Below, piece after piece: positions 5,975 through 13,019 of a DNA stretch of 13,266 nt; within the stretch, counting starts at the first letter, position 1; the number at the start of each line of letters is the position of its first letter. The position numbers and the translations under genes are program-made. This DNA comes from JAQBDA01 sp041301185 (GTDB lineage: Bacteria > Chloroflexota > Anaerolineae > Anaerolineales > UBA4823): positions 1-13,266 of the forward strand of contig JBFYSV010000088.1 in the NCBI GenBank assembly GCA_041301185.1, read 5' to 3'. The notes below the pieces were generated by a model. It did no database searches, was not told the DNA's origin, and was given only the letters and a program-made list of their open reading frames with translations.

Positions 5975-6878
5975 CTTGCTCCTGGTTGGTGGGAGACTTC
6001 GCCTGTGGCAGCGTGACCCAGAATTCGCTTCCACTGCCGGTAGTGCTGTCTGCCCCTATCTCTCCGCCCATCATCTGAACCAGCCTGGCAGACAGATGCA
6101 GGCTTAATCCCCAGCCATGTTGCTCGCGGACGGCAGGTTCATCGGAGCGGAAGAATGGGCTGAATAACCTTGCCTGATCCTCGAGGCTGATGCCGATACC
6201 GGCGTCCTTCACCTGAATAGATACCTCATCATCCTCAGGGCGGGCGCGAATAGTGATCTCTCCACCTTCAGGTGTGTACATGATCGCATTGCGCAGCAGG
6301 CAGGTCAGAATTTGAATGACGCGGTTCGGATCTGCCCATACCGGGGGTAAGCCGGCTGGCAGATGGCTGGTTATTTTTTGCCTTTTTTGCTCCTGGATCA
6401 GGTGCAGGGAATCCAGGGCTGTTGCCACGGATTCCTTTATCTCAACTTTTCCCAGATCAAGCCTGAGCCTCCCACCATCGATGCGGGAGATATCCGACAG
6501 GTCAGAGAGCAGGGCGGACATGCGTTCCACGTTATTGCGGATGGTATCCAGAAAGTTGAGCTGCTGCTCATTCAGCGGACCTGCCAGACCCTGGCGGAGC
6601 AGGTCGGTATAGCCCTTGATGGATGTCATGGGCAGGCGCAGCTCATGGGTTACATGGGAGATGAATTGGTTTCGTTCTTCTTGAGCTTGCCGTACCGCCC
6701 CGGCTGTCTCTTCCTGGCTAGATAGGATGATCTGGGATAAGCTGCTCAGGGTATCCGTAGCCTGGCGAATAGATGCCAGGCTTTCTTCGGGCAATGGAGA
6801 AGAAGCCAGCTTTTGTAAAGCGGCTTGTATCTCGTTGAGGTGTCCCTGGGTTTGCTTTTCTAGTTTTGGGTTATCCAT
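5967..6878 (-). CDS. Soluble sensor histidine kinase
   Basis: This 303-residue two-component kinase has no membrane segment. Residues 1-70 are a polar, helical region with coiled-coil character and no recognisable sensor domain. The dimerisation/phosphoacceptor domain follows, with H78 in FISHVTHELRLPMTS. The ATPase domain shows the N box at N197 (LLRNAIMYTP), the G1 box DAGIG (225-229), FSPFFRSD, and the G2 box GWGLSL (255-260). So it should autophosphorylate on H78 and pass phosphate to an unknown response regulator, none of which is encoded here. Its ATG lies 18 bases after the stop of the endonuclease III gene, and its end overlaps the start of the two-TM protein by 8 bases. The input may therefore come from that membrane partner. 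The ribosome site before 6878 is weak. Confidence 0.92.
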   Translation of the reverse strand: MDNPKLEKQTQGHLNEIQAALQKLASSPLPEESLASIRQATDTLSSLSQIILSSQEETAGAVRQAQEERNQFISHVTHELRLPMTSIKGYTDLLRQGLAGPLNEQQLNFLDTIRNNVERMSALLSDLSDISRIDGGRLRLDLGKVEIKESVATALDSLHLIQEQKRQKITSHLPAGLPPVWADPNRVIQILTCLLRNAIMYTPEGGEITIRARPEDDEVSIQVKDAGIGISLEDQARLFSPFFRSDEPAVREQHGWGLSLHLSARLVQMMGGEIGADSTTGSGSEFWVTLPQAKSPTNQEQDG

Positions 6879-6896
6879 GTCGCACCCGACGAGCAG

Positions 6897-7565
6897 CTAG
6901 GTGCTGCTTGGAGACGCGTAATAATCGCACAGCTTCTGCAGGGGGCATTGCTGGCAACGCGGTTGCCGCGCCTGGCATATTTCGCGTCCCAGGCGGATCA
7001 GGTTCAGGTGGGCAGCGTAATATGTATCCGGGAGAAAGATGGCCGCCAGGTGATTGTGGGTCGCCTCGACGGTCATTTTTGCCGGGCGCAGACCGATCCT
7101 GCCTGAAACCCGGTAGATATGAGTATCCACCGGGAAGGCGGGTTTACCCAGCGAGAAGAGCAGGACGATCGCGGCAGTCTTCGGACCGACTCCATTGAAG
7201 CGCAACATCCATTGCTGCGCCTGGTCTGGGGGCAGGTCTTTGAGAAAGCCGATATCCAGGCGACCGACCTCAGCCGTGATCTGTCTAAGAACCGCCTGGA
7301 TGCGCGGCCCTTTTTGATTTGCCAGACCGGCGGGGCGGATTGCGTCTATGACTTCGGATTCCGGGGCATCGCGGACTGCCTCCCAGTCTGGAAAGCGAGC
7401 TCGCAGGGCGTTGTAAGCCCGATCCCGATTGGTGTCGTTCGTGTTTTGGGACAAAATGGTTGAAACCAGCTCGTCCAGCGGGGGGAGCGGGTTACGCCAG
7501 GTCGGGTTACCGTAATGATCAATCAGTATTTGGTATATTGCCAGAGCGCGCTGTCCAAGTTCCAT
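6897..7565 (-). CDS. nth: Endonuclease III-like DNA glycosylase/AP lyase
   Basis: The 222-residue HhH-GPD enzyme is of the usual size. It would remove oxidised pyrimidines and cut at abasic sites in base excision repair. The helix-hairpin-helix is FNGVGPKTAAIVL with the catalytic lysine K129, and the catalytic aspartate is D147 in FPVDTHIYRV. The C-terminal iron-sulfur cluster loop is intact: C197-x6-C204-x2-C207-x5-C213. Residues 33-48 (LVSTILSQNTNDTNRD) match the early conserved helix, with N-D in place of the more common T-D near residue 44. The ATG at 7565 has no Shine-Dalgarno sequence. It lies 22 bases after the asparaginase stop. The nth assignment is by family; some lineages carry several paralogues. 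Confidence 0.93.
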   Translation of the reverse strand: MELGQRALAIYQILIDHYGNPTWRNPLPPLDELVSTILSQNTNDTNRDRAYNALRARFPDWEAVRDAPESEVIDAIRPAGLANQKGPRIQAVLRQITAEVGRLDIGFLKDLPPDQAQQWMLRFNGVGPKTAAIVLLFSLGKPAFPVDTHIYRVSGRIGLRPAKMTVEATHNHLAAIFLPDTYYAAHLNLIRLGREICQARQPRCQQCPLQKLCDYYASPSST

Positions 7566-7587
7566 GTTGAAATGATTGGATTGATTG

Positions 7588-8691
7588 TTAGGCGGGGTTG
7601 GTGGAGGCGGTTAAGTCGAAACACGGGTGCCCTGAGCCAACGTGGATCTTGCGCCAGTTGTACACCGGGAATGTCGGCCCGTAATCAGCCAGGTCAGCCA
7701 GCATCGGGTCAGTCAAGGCTCCAAGCTGGCGTAGAATTTCAAGCGCGACTGCGGGTCTAATCTGGCCGCGCGGATCGCTGACTCCGCGGGTATGGCTTTT
7801 CAAGTCGCCGTCCGAGATTTTCAACGCGATCCCCAGGCCCGGCGAGCCAGGCGCCAACACGCCAGGCAGCACGCCCAGGATATGGTATCCTTCCGCGCCG
7901 ACTTTTGATAAGACTCTGCCTTGTGCGGTTGAGATAAGGTGAGTGTCGAAGCTGTCTGGTCCACCGACCATATCTGGATAGCTGGTCATCGCCTGGACAA
8001 TCGTATGGCAGGCAGCAATCCGCTGGGCGCTCAAAGCGGGCGTGGCATTCTCTGGATCGACCAGGCGGGCGATCGCCAGGGCGGCATTGTACAGCGGCAC
8101 GGCAAAGTTGGGCGCTGAACAGCCGTCCACACCAATCCGGATTTGCTCCTGTGGGACGGAGCACATCTCGGAGAATGTCCGGGTGATGATCTTTTGAACC
8201 GGGTGAGCAGGGTTGATATAGTCTTCAACCGGAAAGCCCAGCATGCGGGCATAGGCAACCATGCCGGTATGCTTGCCAGAGCAGTTGTTGCGGTTATGGG
8301 TTGGCTTCTCGCCGCGTTGCCGGAGCGCTTCCACAGTTGGTCCATGTGAGATCGGGTGCGCGCCGCACATCAGGTCGGCCTCGCTGACACCGCATTTCTC
8401 CTGGATACTTGTGACCACAGCGACATGCTCGTCGGTGCCAGAATGGGAGGCGCACATCAACGCAATCTCGCGTAGCTCCAGGTTGAAAAATGCCTGCCCA
8501 CCGTTTTCAATGAAAGAGAGCGCCTGGATCGGTTTGGCAGACGACCGTAGATAGGAGACTGCCGTGCTATCTCCGTGCGCTGCTACCAGGGCGCCGGATG
8601 AGTCAACGACCGCGATCGCGCCGAAATGGATCGATTCGACAATCTCGCCTCGAGTGAGTTCGTAAATGGGCTGATAAGAATAATCTGGCAT
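7588..8691 (-). CDS. L-asparaginase II, Rhizobium etli type
   Basis: The 367-residue protein belongs to the asparaginase class that is unrelated to the E. coli ansA/ansB type and is related to the serine-lysine beta-lactamase-like fold. It should hydrolyse asparagine to aspartate and ammonia. The visible active-site signature matches that of the studied R. etli enzyme: S50-S-A-K53 (Ser-Lys pair), CASHSGTDEH with S82, NCSGKHTGM with C137 and K140, GVDGCSAPNF with C191, and LSKVGAEG with K263. C137, K140 and C191 correspond to the reported zinc site. No signal peptide is seen, so it is cytoplasmic. The gene follows the MBL-fold gene by 64 bases and precedes nth by 22. The ATG at 8691 has no clear ribosome site. 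Confidence 0.93.
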   Translation of the reverse strand: MPDYSYQPIYELTRGEIVESIHFGAIAVVDSSGALVAAHGDSTAVSYLRSSAKPIQALSFIENGGQAFFNLELREIALMCASHSGTDEHVAVVTSIQEKCGVSEADLMCGAHPISHGPTVEALRQRGEKPTHNRNNCSGKHTGMVAYARMLGFPVEDYINPAHPVQKIITRTFSEMCSVPQEQIRIGVDGCSAPNFAVPLYNAALAIARLVDPENATPALSAQRIAACHTIVQAMTSYPDMVGGPDSFDTHLISTAQGRVLSKVGAEGYHILGVLPGVLAPGSPGLGIALKISDGDLKSHTRGVSDPRGQIRPAVALEILRQLGALTDPMLADLADYGPTFPVYNWRKIHVGSGHPCFDLTASTNPA

Positions 8692-8703
8692 GGGCTTTGC
8701 CGG

Positions 8704-8715
8704 TCAATATATTGA
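8704..8715. promoter_or_regulatory. 12-bp perfect palindrome ahead of the asparaginase gene
   Basis: TCAATATATTGA reads the same on both strands and lies 13-24 bases before the asparaginase start codon, in the only gap over 25 bases between 5375 and 9636. It may be an operator. A palindrome of this length is expected a few times by chance in a window of this size, so position is the main argument. Confidence 0.25.
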
Positions 8716-8755
8716 TGGAAGGTATTGGGTCACGCTTTCAGGATCAAAGGCGCTT

Positions 8756-9631
8756 TCATTCCAGGCTTTCTTCTATTTCACCTGGCTCGAAAGTGCTCTG
8801 AGAGCGATACTGGCGGTTATAGTATTGGTACAGTCCGGCCCGGAGACGGTGGACATATTTCTCGTGGAATTCCGGCGGATAGGTCAGGTCGCTGAGCAGG
8901 CGGGGGATCAAATCCTCGGTCATTTCTGGCGAGGCATTCTTGGTTGCCAGGCGATCCATTTGCTTGGATATTTTCTTCAGGTGGGAGACCTGGGTGCGGA
9001 TCGCCTCTCGGGGGATCAATCCCGCTCGCCCGCTAATGATTAGGTAGTTCTTGTATCCGGTATAGAGCAGATCCAGCGTTTCTAACCAGGGTTCTGGTTC
9101 GGCATTGGCTAAAAAGGGGGGTTGATCGGGGACAACTGCATCACCGATGAAGATAATTTGTTCCTCAGGGATGATGACCCATATCGCACCGGGCGCTGGT
9201 CCGGGATGGTGCTCCAAGACTACATCCGGTCCTCCCCAATGCAGGGTCATGCGGTCCGTGAAGGTGATATCGGGAGATGCCCAGCGAGTGCCGATGGCGT
9301 CATTATAGCCTTCCCATTCTGCGCCGCTTTCAATCGTTTGCCCTTTGAAGATCAGCGGGCGATTGCGGTATGCCTGAGCGGTCTTCTGGTGGGAGAGGAT
9401 GGTACATTCCATCGACCGCGCCCCAAGCGTCCGGTCGAGGTGAGAGTCAAGTGAAATCATCAGCCGATTGCTTCCGCCGCGCAAGCTCATCAGAGCCGAA
9501 CGCCACGAGCGGGTGTCTTCGGGGCGGAGCGGGGCATCGATCAGGATCGTGCCGTGAGGGAAGACCAGGGCTCCCAGGGTGACTCCCAGGTAGGAATCTT
9601 CAAAGTATATTCCGTGTTTTAAGAGATGCAT
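8756..9631 (-). CDS. Metallo-beta-lactamase-fold protein with degenerate metal site
   Basis: The 291-residue protein keeps the MBL-fold layout: an N-terminal strand pair with GTILIDAPL, the helix-loop where HxHxDH is expected, a PG-x2-PG loop, FIGDAVV, and a late ISGRAG loop. Most ligands are changed, though. HxHxDH is D62-S-H64-L-D66-R67; the histidine of the usual PGHTPG is P145 in PGPAPG; and the usual late GHG histidine is R202 in SGRAG. H64, D66 and D164 remain, and H141/H142 lie just before the PG loop. A normal dinuclear zinc hydrolase is therefore unlikely. The C-terminal 80 residues are helical and charged. The ATG at 9631 follows the kinase stop by four bases, so the two are probably made together, and the protein may be a sensor or binding partner. 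Confidence 0.75.
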   Translation of the reverse strand: MHLLKHGIYFEDSYLGVTLGALVFPHGTILIDAPLRPEDTRSWRSALMSLRGGSNRLMISLDSHLDRTLGARSMECTILSHQKTAQAYRNRPLIFKGQTIESGAEWEGYNDAIGTRWASPDITFTDRMTLHWGGPDVVLEHHPGPAPGAIWVIIPEEQIIFIGDAVVPDQPPFLANAEPEPWLETLDLLYTGYKNYLIISGRAGLIPREAIRTQVSHLKKISKQMDRLATKNASPEMTEDLIPRLLSDLTYPPEFHEKYVHRLRAGLYQYYNRQYRSQSTFEPGEIEESLE

Positions 9632-9635
9632 GGAT

Positions 9636-11789
9636 TCAACCAGTTGATGATGCTTGTGCCTCGGTCATCTCCTGCGTTTCGCTGGCGACCGGGAGCGTAA
9701 AATTGAACCGGGCGCCTCCCTCGTCTGGACTATCAACCCAGATTCGCCCACCGTGTTTTTCCACTGCCAGGCGGCAGAATGCCAGACCTAAGCCCAGCCC
9801 TTTTGGCCCATCCGAGGGGTGCAGGCGGATGAACTTATCAAAAATACGTTCTCGATCGTTGGTTGGGATGCCCGGGCCGTTATCCTGCACCCAAACCAGG
9901 ATATGCTCATCTTGCTGCTCGGCTCCGATCTTGATAACGCTATCCAGAGGTGTATATTTCACAGCATTTTCTAGCAGGTTAATCACCACCCGCCGGATCA
10001 TATCCACATCCACCCACACATCGGGTAGATTGGGAGATGTCGCATTGACGATCACTTGCTTTTTATTTTCGGCTGTCAGGGAGACGATCTCGATCGCTTC
10101 GCTGATAATTGGGACCAGCGAGCACTTGACCTGGTTGCCGATGGGCTGATCCGCTTCCAGGCGGCGCATATCTAACAAGGAGTTTGTCAAGCGTTGGATG
10201 CGTTCAGTAGATCGGATGGCGATGTTGAGCAAGGATTTCATGGCTGGATCCGCATCGCCGGGCAGCAGGGTTTCCATGACATCCAGGCTGGAGACGACAT
10301 TTGCCAGTGGAGACCTGAGATCGTGGTAGATCATCGATAGCAGATCGTTGCGCATGTTATCCAGGTTTATTCTTTCGGTAATATCGCGCAGGATCCACTG
10401 TAAGTGTGAAACACCGTCAATATGGACTTCCCGGGCATATACCTGAACCGGAACCTGAGCACCCGATTGGGTGTACAGGCTGGACTGGTACGTAATTGTC
10501 TGTCCCAGGGACAGATTCGCAAAGCGGTGCCCCAGGAGCTCTTTATCGATAAAATTGAGTTTTTCTATGTTGGTCGATAACAGGCTGTTGGTAGGGACAC
10601 CGATCAGCTCTGCTGCCTGGCGGTTGGCCTCCAGGATGTGACCCTCCCAGTTGGTTACCAGGATCGAATCGATGCTATCTTCGAACAGCTCCCGGTAGCG
10701 CTGGTGGGCTGCTTGCAGGCGTTCGAATAGCTGGGCGTGGCGGATGGCAGTACCTGCCAGGCTGCCGATGCCGGTCAGGACGAGGAGGGCATCTGAGTCG
10801 AAGGCGCCGTCATACGGGTTTAGCGCTTCGAGGGCGCCGATGATCTGGTTGCGCGAGCGGATCGGGGCGCAGGCTATTGCCCGAGTCTGGAAGCCAACCA
10901 GCTGGTCGATACCGGGGTAGAAGCGGGAGTCTTTGCTGGCATCCGGCACAATTGCGCCGCGCCCTTCGCGCACCACCCATCCCGCCACACCCTGCCCGAT
11001 GGGAAGGCGCAAGCCGATCACCTCGGAGCTCTTGGGTCCGGTGGAGGCCCGGAAAACCAGCTCATCGGTGTTGGGGTCGAGTAAAGCCAGGGAGACCACG
11101 TCCACCCGCAGAGCCTGGCTGATCTGTTCCAGGATGCGCTGCAGGACATCATCTAGCTTAAGGGTAGCGGTGATTCCCGCGGCGCTCTCTGCCAGGGCGG
11201 TCATTACGCGCGCCTGGCGCTGGCTCTCCGCATACAGACGGGCGTTGAGCACCGCAATGCCTGCCTGGTCGGCAATTGCCTGAACCAGAGCCAGGTGCTC
11301 TTTAGAGAATGTGCCTGGTTTAGGGTGAACCAGGGTCAGCACCCCAATCAGCTGGTCGCGCGCCGATATTGGCGCGCTCACTGCGGATTTGGGACCGGTA
11401 CGGGTGGCATCATCGTCAGGTCGCCGTAACCAGCGCTCGTCCTGGCTGGTGTTTGGGACCAGCGCAGACTGGTTATTGCGCAAAACCCAGCCTGCCAGCC
11501 CGCGCTCAAAGGTGGCGCGCAGCTGCTGCGTGGTCTGGTCGTGGACCTGATCCCCGACGACCAGCGCAGACTCGACCGGTTGCCCATTCGCATCCAGGAC
11601 GATAATACTGCCGCTGCTCGCCCCCACATTTTTCATTGCCAGGAAAAGCACACGGTTGAGGACGGTTCGCAGGTCAAGCGCCGAGGCCAGCTCCCGGCTG
11701 ACGTTGTACATTAACTCAAGCGAGGCCCGGGTGATCTGGTTTTCGTGATTCAGAGGCGGGTCGGATAGGAACTTTCGCAATATCGACAT
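9636..11789 (-). CDS. GAF-GAF-PAS sensor histidine kinase
   Basis: The 717-residue cytoplasmic two-component kinase has domains in this order: GAF 1 (about 38-185), GAF 2 (about 212-353), PAS (about 362-472, beginning YRELFEDSIDSILVTNWEG), the HisKA domain with phosphoacceptor H489 in MIYHDLRSPL, and HATPase. The HATPase shows the N box ENAVKYT (N608), the G1 box DNGPG (636-640), FDKFIRL, and the G2 box GLGLGL (664-669). The two GAF domains are related to each other (FERGLAGWVLRNNQSALVP and IGQGVAGWVVREGRGAIVP). No membrane helix is seen, so the signal is internal: small ligand, light or redox. No chromophore-binding cysteine of the phytochrome type is evident. No response regulator lies nearby. 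The ATG at 11789 has a weak ribosome site; a TATACT box about 23 bases upstream gives it its own candidate promoter. Confidence 0.93.
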   Translation of the reverse strand: MSILRKFLSDPPLNHENQITRASLELMYNVSRELASALDLRTVLNRVLFLAMKNVGASSGSIIVLDANGQPVESALVVGDQVHDQTTQQLRATFERGLAGWVLRNNQSALVPNTSQDERWLRRPDDDATRTGPKSAVSAPISARDQLIGVLTLVHPKPGTFSKEHLALVQAIADQAGIAVLNARLYAESQRQARVMTALAESAAGITATLKLDDVLQRILEQISQALRVDVVSLALLDPNTDELVFRASTGPKSSEVIGLRLPIGQGVAGWVVREGRGAIVPDASKDSRFYPGIDQLVGFQTRAIACAPIRSRNQIIGALEALNPYDGAFDSDALLVLTGIGSLAGTAIRHAQLFERLQAAHQRYRELFEDSIDSILVTNWEGHILEANRQAAELIGVPTNSLLSTNIEKLNFIDKELLGHRFANLSLGQTITYQSSLYTQSGAQVPVQVYAREVHIDGVSHLQWILRDITERINLDNMRNDLLSMIYHDLRSPLANVVSSLDVMETLLPGDADPAMKSLLNIAIRSTERIQRLTNSLLDMRRLEADQPIGNQVKCSLVPIISEAIEIVSLTAENKKQVIVNATSPNLPDVWVDVDMIRRVVINLLENAVKYTPLDSVIKIGAEQQDEHILVWVQDNGPGIPTNDRERIFDKFIRLHPSDGPKGLGLGLAFCRLAVEKHGGRIWVDSPDEGGARFNFTLPVASETQEMTEAQASSTG

Positions 11790-11811
11790 GAGGCTATCTC
11801 TTCCGGCGTAG

Positions 11812-11820
11812 AGTATAGCA
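11812..11820 (-). promoter_or_regulatory. Candidate extended -10 promoter of the GAF-PAS kinase operon
   Basis: On the minus strand, bases 11820 to 11812 read TGCTATACT, an extended -10 (TGn plus TATACT). No -35 box at 17 bases is convincing, which is tolerated when the TGn element is present. The start of transcription would be near 11805, giving a leader of about 16 bases before the ATG at 11789. Confidence 0.5.
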
Positions 11821-11823
11821 CAA

Positions 11824-11878
11824 TTGCCAGAATTCCCTGGTTTTCAAATTGGCAAGTCTAACCAGCTATTCCAGGGAA
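11824..11878. repeat. Nested inverted repeats between holB and the GAF-PAS kinase
   Basis: Three inverted pairs lie in this 90-base gap: TTCCCTGG (11833-11840) with CCAGGGAA (11871-11878); CTGGTT (11837-11842) with AACCAG (11860-11865); and TTGCCA (11824-11829) with TGGCAA (11850-11855). The pairings partly exclude each other. They lie just upstream of the kinase's candidate -10 and in the 3' end of the holB transcript. They could be an operator, an RNA structure or chance. No U tract follows, so a simple terminator is not supported. Confidence 0.4.
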
Positions 11879-11879
11879 G

Positions 11880-12866
11880 TCAGAGCTGGGGCAGCTCCAA
11901 CATGAATATTTCGGTCGCCAGGCGCAGATTGATGTTTTTCTCCAACAGACCGATCAGGCGCTGGATAAACCCCACCATGCGAATGGCGGGCTCGCTTCCC
12001 AGTGAGTACGCCATTCTGTCGATTTCCTCAGTCCAGTCCAGGTTGGAGATCGCCACATTGCTCCCCGACGCCCGCAAAAACACATCTCTCCACAGAGACT
12101 GCCAGACTTCCAGGGCCTGCTGCAGGCGCTGCTTATCTTTTGCCAGGGGTTCTGCATAGGCAAATCGTTTGACCCGGTTGTCGCTGAGCAACCTATGGTG
12201 ATCCTCTAACCAACCCTGGCGCTGTTTCAACAGCTCGGGAGAGCGGTACAGGCTCAACGCCGCTCCGATGCGCCCATTTGCCAGGTGAGCCAGCAGGCGC
12301 GCCTGCTCGGCTGGAACACTCCAGCGATCCTGCAAACCTCGGGTCAGTGTATCCAGGCTCAAGGCGCGCAGGCGGAGCATCTCGCACCGCGAGACAATCG
12401 TCGGCAGCAAGCTCTCGGCGCTTTCGGCAGTCAACAGCAAGACTACCCGCTCGGGCGGCTCTTCCAGGGTTTTCAGCAAAGCATTGGCAGCGTTCTGGTT
12501 GGCTTCTTCAAAGCGCAAAAACAGGGCAATCCGGTAGCGCGCCTGGTAGGGCGCCAGGGAAAGGCTGGGCAGCAGCTCGCGCACCTGGTCGACCCTCAAG
12601 ACGCTTCCAGCGCGCTCTGCCTGCACAATAGCCAGGTCGGGGTGCTGCATGTTTTCGACCTGGGTGCAGGTACGGCAGGTTCGGCAGGGTTCGCCAGGAG
12701 ATAGCGGTTGGGGACAGTTCAATGCCTGGGCGAAGCGCAGGGCTAAAGTCCGCCTGCCGACACCCTGAGGCCCTGTGATCAGATAGGCATGCCGGAAATT
12801 CCCCAGGGCGACGTGTTCTCGCAGTAGGTTCACTGCCCACTCGTGACCGAGCATATCCCAGTTCAT
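11880..12866 (-). CDS. holB: DNA polymerase III delta-prime subunit
   Basis: The 328-residue clamp-loader subunit helps load the sliding clamp on DNA during replication. Evidence is the AAA+ N-terminal region beginning LGHEWAVNLLREHV, a P-loop TGPQGVGRRTLA (31-42), the zinc module C51-x9-C61-x2-C64-x2-C67, ANALLKTLEEPP (127-138) and the SRC motif at 159-161. The usual P-loop lysine and Ser/Thr are R38 and R39, and the Walker B region is FLRFEEAN. ATP hydrolysis is thus unlikely, as expected for delta-prime rather than the tau/gamma subunit. The C-terminal helical collar domain follows from about 225. The ATG at 12866 has no ribosome site, but a good promoter ends six bases before it, indicating leaderless translation. 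The PIN-like gene lies upstream on the same strand. Confidence 0.9.
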   Translation of the reverse strand: MNWDMLGHEWAVNLLREHVALGNFRHAYLITGPQGVGRRTLALRFAQALNCPQPLSPGEPCRTCRTCTQVENMQHPDLAIVQAERAGSVLRVDQVRELLPSLSLAPYQARYRIALFLRFEEANQNAANALLKTLEEPPERVVLLLTAESAESLLPTIVSRCEMLRLRALSLDTLTRGLQDRWSVPAEQARLLAHLANGRIGAALSLYRSPELLKQRQGWLEDHHRLLSDNRVKRFAYAEPLAKDKQRLQQALEVWQSLWRDVFLRASGSNVAISNLDWTEEIDRMAYSLGSEPAIRMVGFIQRLIGLLEKNINLRLATEIFMLELPQL

Positions 12867-12872
12867 GGAGTC

Positions 12873-12901
12873 ATTTTAGCAAAGAGGGGGTAGATTAGCA
12901 A
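12873..12901 (-). promoter_or_regulatory. Sigma-70-type promoter giving a leaderless holB transcript
   Basis: On the minus strand a -35 TTGCTA (12901-12896), a 17-base spacer and a -10 TAAAAT (12878-12873) are followed by only six bases before the holB ATG at 12866. Transcription would start at the A of the ATG or within a base or two. There is no Shine-Dalgarno sequence in the six bases. Confidence 0.65.
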
Positions 12902-13019
12902 CTGCCAGATCTTCCAGGTGCGGCTTCTCCGCCTGCAAGAGCTGGTAGGAGAAGGAAACCGCCAGCTCAGGGGTGGATAGTGGATCATATTGTTTTGTCG
13001 GGTTTCGCTCAGCTGATCC
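12876..13019 (-). other. Stop-free 47-codon stretch without a start, between the PIN-like gene and holB
   Basis: On the minus strand the frame from 13019 to the TAA at 12878-12876 is open and reads like protein: DPLSTPELAVSFSYQLLQ, then AEKPHLEDLAVANLPPLC. It has no usable start near its beginning and is in a different frame from the PIN-like gene, whose stop falls at 13011-13009. It may be a degraded coding remnant, a frameshifted tail, or chance. Its stop codon overlaps the holB -10 box. The same stretch holds a 7-bp inverted repeat, GAGCTGG (12939-12945) and CCAGCTC (12962-12968). Confidence 0.2.

Noticed and set aside
5975..6034. 20-residue extension of the two-TM protein
   Set aside because: It lies inside the kinase gene in another frame; the ATG at 5974 has an ideal AGGAG.
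7566..8755. Separate promoter (TTGATC-N17-TACCTT) for the asparaginase gene
   Set aside because: The -10 match is poor and there is no supporting context; cotranscription from upstream is simpler.
12285..12704. 139-codon plus-strand open frame antisense to holB
   Set aside because: Composition follows the holB codons in another frame; it has no ribosome site or recognisable domain.
12939..12968. 7-bp GAGCTGG/CCAGCTC inverted repeat as a terminator of the PIN-like gene
   Set aside because: A 16-base loop and no U-rich tail on the minus strand; kept only as a note in the feature for that stretch.
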